This document shows, piece after piece, positions 46,123 to 55,826 of a DNA stretch of 64,000 nucleotides (the stretch's first letter is position 1; each line of letters begins with the position of its first letter). The notes under the pieces are model-generated. The model saw nothing but the letters and a program-made list of their open reading frames with translations, ran no database searches and was not told where the DNA came from. This DNA is from Candidatus Electrothrix communis. GTDB taxonomy: Bacteria; Desulfobacterota; Desulfobulbia; Desulfobulbales; Desulfobulbaceae. Made by a program: the position numbers and the translations under genes. The stretch covers positions 4,665,501-4,729,500 of the forward strand of contig CP130629.1 of NCBI GenBank assembly GCA_030644725.1. Reading direction: 5' to 3'.

Positions 46123-47574
46123 TCAGGTCTTGTATTTTTCAAGCTGTGTTTCGCAGTACGGGCAGGGTTTAAACCCGGCTTCGTAGGCAACAAAGGTACT
46201 GTTGAATTGAAGCGTACAGTTCTCGCAATGATACTGTTCGCAGCCCGGCAGATGAAAGAGCCGTTCTTGTGCGTCTGCGTGAACAAGCATCCCTTCCCAA
46301 GCTGGTTCTTCTTTTTTCTTCTTGCTGCTGTCGCTTTGCCTTCTGCTTAATAATTTGCTGAATAGATTGAAAAATCGTTTAAGTGGGGTGAGGACGAGAG
46401 CGTCAAGAATGGACTCAAGCCAAATGGTCAGGCGTTCAGAGAAGATCGGTCGCTCCTGTTCAACTCGCCAGAAAATAATCCCGGTCATAATCGCAAAGAT
46501 AATATTGGGTAACCACATGCCTGCAAGGAGAGGCAGGACCATATCTTCCGCCATTACTCTGAATAAAGTAAAAACAACATAATAGAGGACGAAAAATCCC
46601 AGTCCCAGGGGGATGCCGATCGCTTTTCTCCCCGGTCCGGCCTGCAGGCCCAGGGGCAGACCCAGCAGGCTGAGGATCAAACAACCCACTGGTAGGGCTA
46701 AGCGATGATGGTATTCTGTCAGATAAATGGTACCTGCGTGGGTATCAACACCGTGCTTCTGGCCAGCAGCTAGGAGCTGTTCTTGTGACATGCTGCCTCG
46801 ACTCAGCTTGGTGACATCTTCTCCGTCAATGTGGGTGGGTGGTTTTAAGGGGATATTGAGCTGATACCGTTTGAAGCGCACAATCTGGCTATCCTGTCCA
46901 TCAGTATTATGCAGGGTGCCGTTGTTCAACACAATTGAGACGGACATGGTGTTGATATTTGCCTTCATCCGGCCTTTTTTGGCCATTATGATGATCGGCT
47001 GCTCCCGACCGCGCATATCCGAGACATAGACTCCGTTCCAGTGTTCGTTTTCATCAATATCATCGACATAAACGACCAGATCTCCAAGGGCCTCTGTAAA
47101 TTTTTTCTCTTTAATCCCGCTGTCTATTTTCTCCTTAGCCAACTGGAACATAAGTTGGTGCATAGCAATCTCACCGGCCGGAATCAGGCGGACCGAGAAA
47201 TAGCCTGTCAGGGCGGCGATGAATGCCGAGACAATGATAACCGGGGGCAGCATTTGGCGCAGACTGATACCGCAGGCCTTGAGGGCGAGAATTTCCCGTT
47301 CGTTGGTTAAGCGGGTAAAACCGATAATAACCCCGGCCATGCTGGCCATAGGAATAACATAGAGCAGCATGTGGGGGAAAATGTAGGAGAAAAGGCGGAT
47401 GAAGTCGGGGAGATTAATCCCGAGTTCAAGGACGATTTCCAGCAGCGGAATAAGTCGGATCAGAAAAAAGACCCCGTATAGAATAAGAAAGCTGGCAAAG
47501 AACGGAGCAAGCAGTTCAGTAGCCAGATAGCTGTACAGGAGGAATGGAATGCCTTTGCGCTGCATATTTTTCAA
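46123..47574 (-). CDS. lptF: LptF/LptG-family LPS permease with a C-terminal Ada-like metal-binding tail
   Basis: 483 residues, about 110 longer than usual. The N-terminal part is a YjgP/YjgQ permease with six helices and the conserved GVIIGFTRLTNEREILALKA. A periplasmic jellyroll follows, then helices with KAIGIPLGLGFFVLYY. It would take LPS from the membrane in the LptB2FG transporter. The C-terminal tail has RLFHLPGCEQYHCENC and AGFKPCPYC, resembling the zinc-binding part of Ada and related domains, which is unusual on LptF. It lies downstream of an M23 peptidase and upstream of a flippase-like gene. Confidence 0.87.
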   Translation of the reverse strand: MKNMQRKGIPFLLYSYLATELLAPFFASFLILYGVFFLIRLIPLLEIVLELGINLPDFIRLFSYIFPHMLLYVIPMASMAGVIIGFTRLTNEREILALKACGISLRQMLPPVIIVSAFIAALTGYFSVRLIPAGEIAMHQLMFQLAKEKIDSGIKEKKFTEALGDLVVYVDDIDENEHWNGVYVSDMRGREQPIIIMAKKGRMKANINTMSVSIVLNNGTLHNTDGQDSQIVRFKRYQLNIPLKPPTHIDGEDVTKLSRGSMSQEQLLAAGQKHGVDTHAGTIYLTEYHHRLALPVGCLILSLLGLPLGLQAGPGRKAIGIPLGLGFFVLYYVVFTLFRVMAEDMVLPLLAGMWLPNIIFAIMTGIIFWRVEQERPIFSERLTIWLESILDALVLTPLKRFFNLFSKLLSRRQSDSSKKKKEEPAWEGMLVHADAQERLFHLPGCEQYHCENCTLQFNSTFVAYEAGFKPCPYCETQLEKYKT

Positions 47575-47607
47575 TTAAGTGCCTGCTGAAGAGTACAGGT
47601 TAAAGGA

Positions 47608-48996
47608 TTATTGAATAATATTATGAATATTGACGTCAAGCCAATGTTGATCCCACCATTCAATCGGGGTAACAAAGATGCCATGCACCAGCATGGAGAA
47701 ATGGAGATGGTCGCCTCCAGCCATTCCGGTGGTTCCAGAATTACCAATGATCTCTCCCTTTTCAACCAATTGCCCAGACTCAACAGCAATGCGGCTGAGG
47801 TGAGAGTACAGGCTGGTCAGGCCTTGGCCGTGATCAAGCATGACCATATTCCCGTAGATTCCAAGATAGTCGGCAAAAATAACTTTGCCCTTGTTCGCGG
47901 CCTCGACAGTAACACGGGCTGTTGAGGCAATATCCATGCCGAGATGGGTCTGATGATCAATGGGCTCTCCCTGATAATAATAGGTCCGCTGATCGGCAAA
48001 ACCGGCTCTACCGGCTCCCGGCATCCGAAGAAACCGATCCCGCCATAACTGTTCACTTACCGTGTTGCTGCTGAGAGCGGCAATTTTTTCTGCATTGCGA
48101 ATGCGGACAGTATTATTGACAAAGAGGTATTTCTTCAGGTTCGTTCCGGTGAGTTCTGGATAGATTTCTTGAAATTCCGGGATTTTTTTATTGAGAAAGC
48201 CGTCTGAGATGTTAATTCGATCTTTCTTTTCCTTTGCCGGTTTGAATCGGATGGAAAAGGTGCTGCTGCCCTCATTGCCAGACTGATCTACAGCAATAGC
48301 CCTCATTTTTTCCGGCTTATCGCTGTTCCAAGGGAGAGCGATGTAGCTGATAAATCTTTTTTTGCCGCTCGCTAGAGGATATCCTTGAAAAAAGGCATCA
48401 TCAAGTATAATCCCGTGTCGCTCTGAGGGTTCGGAGATACTGTAGACAACAATACCGCTTCCGCCCGGCGTAATATATTGTTGCGCATGTTCAATATGAA
48501 CTCGTGGCGGTCTGGTGTCAATAGTTACGGGAAAGACATGGGTTGTTACATTTCCTTGCAACCCGTTGTTGAGGGAAAAATCATGGACAGAAACCGTAAG
48601 CTTTGCCTCGCCTTCTTTTGCTCCTGCCTGCTGAACATCCAGAGTAAGGGTTTCCTGTATTTCTCCGGCCCCGGCCTTTGAAAGCCAAGCCTGGCGGAGA
48701 AAGCTTTTTTTGAACAGCGAAAATTCTTTTTCATTTTGTTGGAGGACAATAGATACCTGCTGAATACCGCTTTTGCGGTCCGTTGCTTGAAGTTGTACTT
48801 TTAGCGGGCTTCCGAGAAAAAGGAGGTCTTTATCCAGCGTGACTTGTGGCTTTTCTGTCTCAAAAAGGATAAACCCGGCCGCAGCGCCAGCAAGAACGAA
48901 GAGGAGGAAGATGATTATGAGGAAATTGCGTCCCAGCCATTTTTTGTTTGTTGAACGGGAGGAGGTACCTATTCTGCGTCTATTCTTCGAGATCAT
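47608..48996 (-). CDS. Membrane-anchored M23 peptidase with N-terminal beta domains
   Basis: 462 residues. A basic N-terminus is followed by one membrane helix (about 26-46), roughly 250 residues of beta-rich periplasmic domain (Ig-like, e.g. VTIDTRPPRVHIEH), and a C-terminal M23 domain with HLGMD (HxxxD) and GGDHLHF (HxH). It should cleave peptidoglycan or act as a regulator in the periplasm. The lptF gene follows after 33 bases and rng precedes by 45, suggesting one operon. Confidence 0.87.
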   Translation of the reverse strand: MISKNRRRIGTSSRSTNKKWLGRNFLIIIFLLFVLAGAAAGFILFETEKPQVTLDKDLLFLGSPLKVQLQATDRKSGIQQVSIVLQQNEKEFSLFKKSFLRQAWLSKAGAGEIQETLTLDVQQAGAKEGEAKLTVSVHDFSLNNGLQGNVTTHVFPVTIDTRPPRVHIEHAQQYITPGGSGIVVYSISEPSERHGIILDDAFFQGYPLASGKKRFISYIALPWNSDKPEKMRAIAVDQSGNEGSSTFSIRFKPAKEKKDRINISDGFLNKKIPEFQEIYPELTGTNLKKYLFVNNTVRIRNAEKIAALSSNTVSEQLWRDRFLRMPGAGRAGFADQRTYYYQGEPIDHQTHLGMDIASTARVTVEAANKGKVIFADYLGIYGNMVMLDHGQGLTSLYSHLSRIAVESGQLVEKGEIIGNSGTTGMAGGDHLHFSMLVHGIFVTPIEWWDQHWLDVNIHNIIQ

Positions 48997-49041
48997 GGTA
49001 ACCTTTAATATTGTTTGTTTTTATTTTTTTACTTGAGAAGG

Positions 49042-50550
49042 TTATTCGTCCCAGACAACCTCGTACCGTTGAACATGAAGATTGTATGCTGGAGACACGG
49101 TAATCTCTTTTCCTGTGGTTTTTTCGAGATGTCGGAGATGTTGCGCTTCGTCTTGAGAGAGTGTATTGGCAATATGTGGATGCACCTTGATGGTTATACT
49201 TTTTCCGTCAGCCTTGCGGTTGTCCCGGTAGATTTTGCGGAAGATTTCATAACAGATGGTTTGTCGTGATTTGACAATGCCTTCTCCACCGCAATAAAAG
49301 CAGGGTTCACACATGAGTTGAGACAGGCTCTCACTGGAACGTTTTCGGGTCATCTGGACCAGACCGAACTCTGAGACTTTGAGGATGTTGACGCGGTTTT
49401 TATCCTTGCGCATGGCTTTCAGAAAGGCATTATACAATTCTTCCCGATGCTGCTCTATTTCCATATCGATGAAATCAATAATAATGATTCCCCCGATATT
49501 GCGAAGCCGTAGCTGGTAGGATATTTCTTGCACCGCCTCCATATTGGTTTTGTAAATAGTCTCATTCAGGTTGTTTTTCCCAACATAACGCCCGGTATTC
49601 ACATCCACCACGGTTAAGGCTTCCGTGGTTTCGATAACAAGGTATCCCCCTGAACGCAACCAGACTTTTTTATCTATGGCCCGGGCAACATCGACTTCAA
49701 TCCCGTAGGCATCGAAAATCGGCACTTCACTGTCATAATAGACAATTCTGCTTTTCAATTTCGGGGCAAAGGTAACCACAAAGTTGAGAAGCCGTTCATG
49801 CATACTCCTGGAATCGACAACAAGTTCATTGACGCTGTCCGTGAAGAGATCCCGCACGGCTCTCAGGACAAGATCCAGATCTTGATAAATTAGGCAGGGA
49901 GCTGTTGCCCGCTGAGCATTGGATCGGATATCATCCCAAAGCAGCATAAGAAACTCCATGTCTGCTTCAATCTCTGCTGCTGTGACGTTTTCGGCAACAG
50001 TGCGGACAATGAAACCGGTACCCTCCGGGCGCAGCTGCTCAATTTTTTGCCGCAACTCTTCCCGAATATCTTCGTCCTCTATCTTGCGGGAAATACCGAT
50101 ATGATCGGTTAAGGGCATAAACACCAAGTTGCGGCAGGGCAGGGTGATATGGCAATTTAAACGGGCACCCTTGGAACCGATGGGCTCCTTGGTAATCTGT
50201 ACCAAAATGGTCTGCCCTTCCTTGAGTAAATCCTCGATAGCCAGATGAGTTGCTGTGTTTTTTTTAACAGCGTCAATAATAGAAGGACTCACTTCCGGCT
50301 GCGAGAGTTGTGTCATTGACATCGAGATGTCAATATCGTCAACATAGAGGAACCCCGTGCGGTCAAGACCGATATCGACAAATGCCGCCTGCATACCCGG
50401 CAGTACCCGAACAACTTTGCCTTGGTAGATATTGCCCACCAATCCATTTTCCGTCGGGCGTTCGAGATGAAACTCAAGCAGGCTGCCGCGTTCCACCACT
50501 GCGATACGGTTTTCATAAGGCGTGGCGTTTATTACAATGTCTGTGTACAT
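49042..50550 (-). CDS. rng: Ribonuclease G (Rne/Rng family)
   Basis: 502 residues, typical RNase G length without the long RNase E tail. The S1 domain is near the start (GLVGNIYQGKVVRVLPG, then AAFVDIG). The catalytic metal-site region has LTVVDVNTGRYVGKNN and GGIIIIDFIDM, and the zinc-link cysteines are in MCEPCFYCGGEG. It would process 16S rRNA and mRNA. It begins the minus-strand operon rng - M23 - lptF - flippase. No autoregulatory structure was recognised upstream. Confidence 0.95.
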   Translation of the reverse strand: MYTDIVINATPYENRIAVVERGSLLEFHLERPTENGLVGNIYQGKVVRVLPGMQAAFVDIGLDRTGFLYVDDIDISMSMTQLSQPEVSPSIIDAVKKNTATHLAIEDLLKEGQTILVQITKEPIGSKGARLNCHITLPCRNLVFMPLTDHIGISRKIEDEDIREELRQKIEQLRPEGTGFIVRTVAENVTAAEIEADMEFLMLLWDDIRSNAQRATAPCLIYQDLDLVLRAVRDLFTDSVNELVVDSRSMHERLLNFVVTFAPKLKSRIVYYDSEVPIFDAYGIEVDVARAIDKKVWLRSGGYLVIETTEALTVVDVNTGRYVGKNNLNETIYKTNMEAVQEISYQLRLRNIGGIIIIDFIDMEIEQHREELYNAFLKAMRKDKNRVNILKVSEFGLVQMTRKRSSESLSQLMCEPCFYCGGEGIVKSRQTICYEIFRKIYRDNRKADGKSITIKVHPHIANTLSQDEAQHLRHLEKTTGKEITVSPAYNLHVQRYEVVWDE

Positions 50551-50957
50551 ATTACATAGCTATCAGCGAGCCGTTATTTTCCGGACGGCAGTTGTTCGTT
50601 CAGCAGTCGTGCTGGCATATTGACGGTATGCACGGAAATTATTTTATTATGAAGCTTCAGGGAGCTTATTTAAAGACAAAAAAAATATTTTTCAAACGTG
50701 AAAAATGATTTATGATACTCGACAACAAAGGAATTTCCCAGAAGAAATTTTTTGTTCTATCAGGCAGAGCAGGATATAAGCAAGGATTGTTCTACAGTTA
50801 TGTCCAGCTCGAATTTTTCGAGATGTATCCTACCCTGTGTTGTTGTCAGGAGGGAGAGGCTGAAGCTCTTATCTTGAGGCGTTTTTTCTGCCGGGTATAA
50901 CTCCCTGCCTTTTAATTGATTTTTAATATATAATATACCTTTATTTATTGTTACGCC
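50551..50957. other. Intergenic region between rng and holA
   Basis: About 400 bases between divergent genes. It is AT-rich near 50660-50700 and 50910-50945. Promoters for both sides are expected, but I cannot single them out. No convincing gene is present. Confidence 0.4.
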
Positions 50958-52355
50958 ATGCCTGTTTACGAAAGAAATAAGCTCGACACTCTGTTTCAGG
51001 AGATCAAAAAAGGGAGCCTTTTTTCTGCTTATCTGTTTATCGGAGAACGCTATCTTTGTCAACAGGCAGCAGATCAGATAGCGAAGCTCCTTTGCGCTGA
51101 TGGCGGGACAGTACACAGCATTGACGGCGATACAGAGGAGAGTCATCTTACTCTTTCCAAGCTTCGCAGTTTCAGTCTACTGGGGGGCAAGCAGGTGTTC
51201 AGGGTCAACAATACCAGATTGTTTCATTCCAAGAATGTGGCAAGGGCTATCTGGAGTCGGGCGGCACAGGCCAATAAGGCCAATAAACCGGACAAGGCCT
51301 TTAAATATCTTCAGGCAATGATGGAGGCCGGAGGCTTGGACAGCAGAGAGCTGGAAAACGATCCTGGTGGCCTGAGTGCCGCCCAATGGAAAAAATGTTT
51401 CGGTTTTGCCAAGCCTGATGGGAAATTGGACTGGACTGGAGCATTACTTGCAAGGTATTCCGAGCAATCGGGGCCCGGAGCCGGTTCCGCTCAATCTTCC
51501 GGGAATGCCGGAGAAATGGTCTTGGCGACCCTTGATAATGGGGTGCCGCAGAATAACATCCTGATGCTGCTGGCTGAAGAGGTGGATAAGCGCAAAAAAC
51601 TGTATAAATCCTTTAAGGAAAAATATGCGGTTATTGATCTCCATGTGGATACCGGGGCAAGTGCGCAGGCCAAGAAAGAACAGCAGGCGGTTCTCCAAAA
51701 ACAGGTGAGTGTCGTGCTGCGGAAGATGAACAAGACCATGGTGCCAGGCGTCATGGAGCAATTGCTCGAACGGGTAGGGTTTCACCCGGTTGCCGCAATG
51801 ATGGAAACAGAAAAATTAGCCTTGTCTGTGGGAGAGGTGGGGCAGATCACCGGGAAGGATCTTGACCGCATGGTCGGTCGTACGCGACAGGAAGCGGTCT
51901 TTGAATTGACCCAGGCGATCAGTGATAAAAAGATAGACCAGGCCCTACTTATCGCCTCACGCCTTCAGGAAAACGGTCTTCATGCCTTGGCCATCCTGGC
52001 AACGTTACGAAATTTCACCCGTACTCTCCTGCTCTTTCGTGCTCTGCTGGAACAGGAAAGATATAATTTTCGTCCCGGTATTTCAGCAAAGGTTTTTCAG
52101 GAGCAATGTCTGCCCGCTTTAAAGCAAAATGAGCGCTGGAAGACCGAGCTTTCTGGGCATCCCTTTGCCGTGTATATGCGATTTAAGACGGCTGCCGGTT
52201 TTTCTGCAGTTCTTCTTCGTACTTGGTTGTGCGATATCCTTACGGCGGATATGCGCTTAAAAGGGTCTTCAATAGATACTGATATTGTCATTCAACATCT
52301 GATTCTCTCTATGATGACCGCTGTGGGCAAAGTAAGCTTGCAAAATCATCCCTGA
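50958..52355 (+). CDS. holA: DNA polymerase III subunit delta
   Basis: 465 residues, longer than the usual 340. The N-terminal clamp-loader domain opens with FSAYLFIGERYLC, the C-terminal collar region has FELTQAISDKKIDQALLIAS and LAILATLRNFTRTLLLF, typical of HolA. An insertion of about 100 residues (roughly 90-190, rich in Ala, Lys, Gly and Ser) accounts for the extra length. It binds and opens the sliding clamp within the clamp loader. It is cytoplasmic and stands before clpS without sharing an operon. Confidence 0.85.
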   Translation: MPVYERNKLDTLFQEIKKGSLFSAYLFIGERYLCQQAADQIAKLLCADGGTVHSIDGDTEESHLTLSKLRSFSLLGGKQVFRVNNTRLFHSKNVARAIWSRAAQANKANKPDKAFKYLQAMMEAGGLDSRELENDPGGLSAAQWKKCFGFAKPDGKLDWTGALLARYSEQSGPGAGSAQSSGNAGEMVLATLDNGVPQNNILMLLAEEVDKRKKLYKSFKEKYAVIDLHVDTGASAQAKKEQQAVLQKQVSVVLRKMNKTMVPGVMEQLLERVGFHPVAAMMETEKLALSVGEVGQITGKDLDRMVGRTRQEAVFELTQAISDKKIDQALLIASRLQENGLHALAILATLRNFTRTLLLFRALLEQERYNFRPGISAKVFQEQCLPALKQNERWKTELSGHPFAVYMRFKTAAGFSAVLLRTWLCDILTADMRLKGSSIDTDIVIQHLILSMMTAVGKVSLQNHP

Positions 52356-52499
52356 GCATTACAATATAGAAAGAAGAATCTTTGTGAGTAACGCCGGACA
52401 TATCGGGCAATTTTACAGTGTTCCGATAAGCATGAGTATGCTGATGAATGAATGGCGAAAGATTGACATTTTAGATTTTAACAGCATATAATCAAGAAG

Positions 52500-52814
52500 A
52501 TGGGAAAAACAGATTCAGGACATAGGGAAGAAATACTGACCAAGGATAAAAAAGATGTACAGGAACCTCCCCTGTACAAGGTGCTTCTCCATAATGACGA
52601 TTACACAACCATGGAATTCGTGGTTATGGTGCTGGAAACTATCTTCAGTAAGGACACCTCGGAGGCGACGACGATCATGCTGAATATCCACCATCAAGGG
52701 ATGGGGGTAGCGGGTGTTTTTTCCCGTGAAATCGGAGAGAGCAAGGTGTCGGAAGTGCATCAGACAGCTCGAAAAAATCAATTTCCGTTGAAATGCTCGT
52801 TGGAAAAGGCATAA
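52500..52814 (+). CDS. clpS: ATP-dependent Clp protease adaptor ClpS
   Basis: 104 residues. After a charged tail, YKVLLHNDDYTTMEFVV is the ClpS core that binds N-degrons, followed by MLNIHHQGMGVAGVFSRE. It delivers N-end-rule substrates to ClpA. The clpA gene follows 46 bases downstream, the standard pairing. AAGAAG precedes the ATG. Confidence 0.96.
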   Translation: MGKTDSGHREEILTKDKKDVQEPPLYKVLLHNDDYTTMEFVVMVLETIFSKDTSEATTIMLNIHHQGMGVAGVFSREIGESKVSEVHQTARKNQFPLKCSLEKA

Positions 52815-52860
52815 CTGACCTTCCGGCATTTACACGTCACCTTTTAGCCATAATACTGAT

Positions 52861-55131
52861 ATGTTGAGTCGAGAATTAGAGTTGGCCTTGATAAAGGCTA
52901 TAAAAGAGGCTAAGGCAAAAAAACACGAGTATGTGACTGTTGAGCACATGCTGTGGGGCCTTTTGCATGATGATCTTGCTGCCCATATTATCAATAAATG
53001 CGGCGGTGATAATAATTCAATCAGGGAGCGTTTGCAGGATTTTCTTGCCGGTGGTGTACCGTTATTAGGTGCCGGTAAGGATGAACCCTCGCAGACGGTC
53101 GCCTTTAATCGGGTGTTGCAGCGGGCTGTCAATCATGTACAGAGCTGCGGCAAAAAAGAAGTGGATACCGGTGATGTGCTGGTTTCTATCTTTGCCGAAC
53201 CGGATTCGCACGCTGTGTATTTTCTCGGGAGTGAAGGAGTCGGCAGATTGGAGGTTGTGGAGTATATTTCTCATAATATTCCGGAAAATATCCAAAAAGA
53301 GCCCGCACCTAAACCGGGAGCTCCTGCTGCGGATACGAAGCAGCAAAAGGGGAAAGAGGACGTTCTGGAACAGTTTACGGTGAATTTTGCTGAATTGGCG
53401 GAACAGGATAATATTGATCCTTTGATCGGTCGCGCCCGTGAACTTGAACGGATGATGCAGGTGCTCTGCCGTCGTCGAAAAAATAATCCCTTGCTGGTCG
53501 GGGAACCAGGGGTGGGGAAGACCGCCATTGCGGAAGGGCTGGCCCTTCGTATTTATGAGGACGGCATTGCCCGGAAAGAGGAAAAACCTGATCCTGGAAA
53601 ATTGGTACCAGATCTGCTCCGTGATACAACGATCTATATGTTGGATATGGGCGCTCTTGTTGCAGGTACCAAGTATCGTGGAGATTTTGAAAAAAGGCTG
53701 AAGGCGGTGGTAGCGGCTGTAGAGAAGAAAGACAATGCCATTCTCTTTATCGACGAGATGCACACCATTGTCGGGGCCGGGGCTACCAGCGGAGGATCCA
53801 TGGACGCCTCAAACCTGCTGAAGCCGTCCTTACAAGCCGGAACAATTCGCTGTATAGGTTCAACGACCTATGAAGAGCATAAGAATTATATTGAAAAGGA
53901 CAGAGCTCTGTCCCGTCGGTTCCAGAAGATTGATATTGAGGAACCCTCTGTTGAGGATACCTGCGAGATTCTGAAAGGATTACAGTCTCGTTACGAGGAA
54001 CATCATCAGCTGTCCTATTCGCCCGAGGCTATTGCGACAACAGCAGAGCTGGCTGAACGATACATCAATGACCGTTTTCTTCCAGATAAGGCCATTGATG
54101 TTATGGATGAGGTGGGAGCCTCCCTGCGGCTGGCCGGAAAAACCGGAGAGACGGTGACGGTTGAGGACGTGGAACGCATAGTCTCCAAAATGGCAAGGGT
54201 TCCTGTGGTTTCAGTGAATAACGATGAAACCGAAGGGTTACGTCATCTGGAAAACGATCTCAAAACGGTCATCTTCGGGCAGGATGAAGCTGTGCTTGAG
54301 GTGATACGGGCGGTGAAGCGTTCCAAGGCAGGCCTGGGGAACCCCCTCTCGCCCACAGGTTGCTTTCTTTTTGCCGGACCTACCGGCGTAGGCAAAACTG
54401 AGGTGGCCAGACAGCTGGCACAGGCAATGTCTGTTCATTTTGAGCGCTTTGATATGAGCGAGTATATGGAGAAACATGCTGTTGCCCGTCTTATCGGTGC
54501 TCCTCCCGGCTATATTGGCTTTGAACAGGGAGGTCTGTTGACCGATGCTATTCGTAAGCATCCGCATACCGTGCTGTTATTAGATGAGATCGAAAAGGCC
54601 CATCCTGATGTCTTTTCCATTCTCCTTCAGGTGATGGATCATTCGACTTTGACGGATAACAGTGGTCGGCGGGCTGATTTCCGTAATGTCATTCTCATCA
54701 TGACCACCAATGCCGGTGCTCGGGAGATGACGGAGCGGACCATTGGTTTTATCGGCGATTCAAAAGGGAAGGAGCAGAAGGCTCTGAAGACCCTCTTTAC
54801 CCCGGAATTCAGAAACAGGCTTGACAGTGCGATTACCTTTCAGGCCTTGGAAATGGATGCGGTTGAACGGATTGTCGACAAGATGGTGATTGAACTCCAG
54901 AAGCAGCTGGCAGATAAAAATGTAGTTATTTCGCTGACTGTTGCTGCGAGGCGCGGTTTGGCAGAGAAAGGATATGATCCAGCTTACGGTGCCCGCCCTC
55001 TCCGCCGTTTGATTATGAAGGAAATCGGAGATGTATTGACAGAAGAAATTCTCTTTGGCAAACTCAGCAGGGGTGGAAAAGTACGTATCGGTCGCCGTAA
55101 GGGCAATATGACGTTTTCATATCCTGAATAA
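52861..55131 (+). CDS. clpA: ATP-dependent Clp protease ATP-binding subunit ClpA
   Basis: 756 residues, full length. Two N-terminal Clp repeats (binding ClpS) are followed by AAA module 1 with GEPGVGKT and AAA module 2 with GPTGVGKT, and a ClpP-docking loop RTIGFIGD (IGF in place of IGL). It unfolds substrates for ClpP in the cytoplasm. No clpP is in the window, as is normal for clpSA loci. Confidence 0.97.
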   Translation: MLSRELELALIKAIKEAKAKKHEYVTVEHMLWGLLHDDLAAHIINKCGGDNNSIRERLQDFLAGGVPLLGAGKDEPSQTVAFNRVLQRAVNHVQSCGKKEVDTGDVLVSIFAEPDSHAVYFLGSEGVGRLEVVEYISHNIPENIQKEPAPKPGAPAADTKQQKGKEDVLEQFTVNFAELAEQDNIDPLIGRARELERMMQVLCRRRKNNPLLVGEPGVGKTAIAEGLALRIYEDGIARKEEKPDPGKLVPDLLRDTTIYMLDMGALVAGTKYRGDFEKRLKAVVAAVEKKDNAILFIDEMHTIVGAGATSGGSMDASNLLKPSLQAGTIRCIGSTTYEEHKNYIEKDRALSRRFQKIDIEEPSVEDTCEILKGLQSRYEEHHQLSYSPEAIATTAELAERYINDRFLPDKAIDVMDEVGASLRLAGKTGETVTVEDVERIVSKMARVPVVSVNNDETEGLRHLENDLKTVIFGQDEAVLEVIRAVKRSKAGLGNPLSPTGCFLFAGPTGVGKTEVARQLAQAMSVHFERFDMSEYMEKHAVARLIGAPPGYIGFEQGGLLTDAIRKHPHTVLLLDEIEKAHPDVFSILLQVMDHSTLTDNSGRRADFRNVILIMTTNAGAREMTERTIGFIGDSKGKEQKALKTLFTPEFRNRLDSAITFQALEMDAVERIVDKMVIELQKQLADKNVVISLTVAARRGLAEKGYDPAYGARPLRRLIMKEIGDVLTEEILFGKLSRGGKVRIGRRKGNMTFSYPE

Positions 55132-55286
55132 TTATGCTCCCTCGCCGTGTGGGATGGGGGAGGTTTGATAATGCAATGTATCCAGCTGCTGGCCGCTGTT
55201 AGCATCTGAGGCAGTAAGAACTAGGTGTTTACGGAGAAAGATGCGCAGCTGATAAGACAAAAGATGTCCTTGTGAGGGAGAATGAA

Positions 55287-55631
55287 ATGGTTAAAAATAT
55301 TATTTATATTGTTATTTTGGCAGTCATCGGTGTGCCTTCTTGGCAGATCGGCAGTATTATGTTGGAAAAAAAGAAGACAGGTTATATGTTGCAGGAACAG
55401 GCCAATTCGATAAAAAGACACCAACGCACTGATCTTGTTGAAAAACAGCTGGAGAAGAACTTGAAGCTTATGGGGTTGCCAACAGAGTTCTCCTTTGAAT
55501 CCCTTGAACGAACAAAAATCAAAATAGGCTATAAGTATTATGGGGCTGCCATAATATTTGGTTATACGTATTATGATACAACGGTTGATATGGAGGTTGT
55601 AACAGCGGATGGCACTTGGGATAACGAGTGA
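55287..55631 (+). CDS. Small membrane-anchored hypothetical protein
   Basis: 114 residues from the ATG at 55287 with GGGAG 7 bases upstream; a GTG at 55272 lies before that site. A membrane helix near 4-22 is followed by a coiled stretch (ANSIKRHQRTDLVEKQLEKN) and a small beta-rich domain with several tyrosines (KYYGAAIIFGYTYYDT). The topology is probably periplasmic. I do not recognise the family. It stands between clpA and the transglutaminase-like gene. Confidence 0.6.
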   Translation: MVKNIIYIVILAVIGVPSWQIGSIMLEKKKTGYMLQEQANSIKRHQRTDLVEKQLEKNLKLMGLPTEFSFESLERTKIKIGYKYYGAAIIFGYTYYDTTVDMEVVTADGTWDNE

Positions 55632-55826
55632 TACTTCTCAAGTTCAGCTATGAACCGGGGCAGGCTCAAATTATTAGACTGTCCTGGCCATTAGTGAATC
55701 TTTCTGTAATTTTTCTCTTTCATCCTTTCGTCATCTTCCCCGTTTTTCTCATCTTCCCTGATCTTGCTGTACAGAGTGGCATATGAACCTCATTTGCCTG
55801 TATGAACCTTATTATTATTCATTGCC

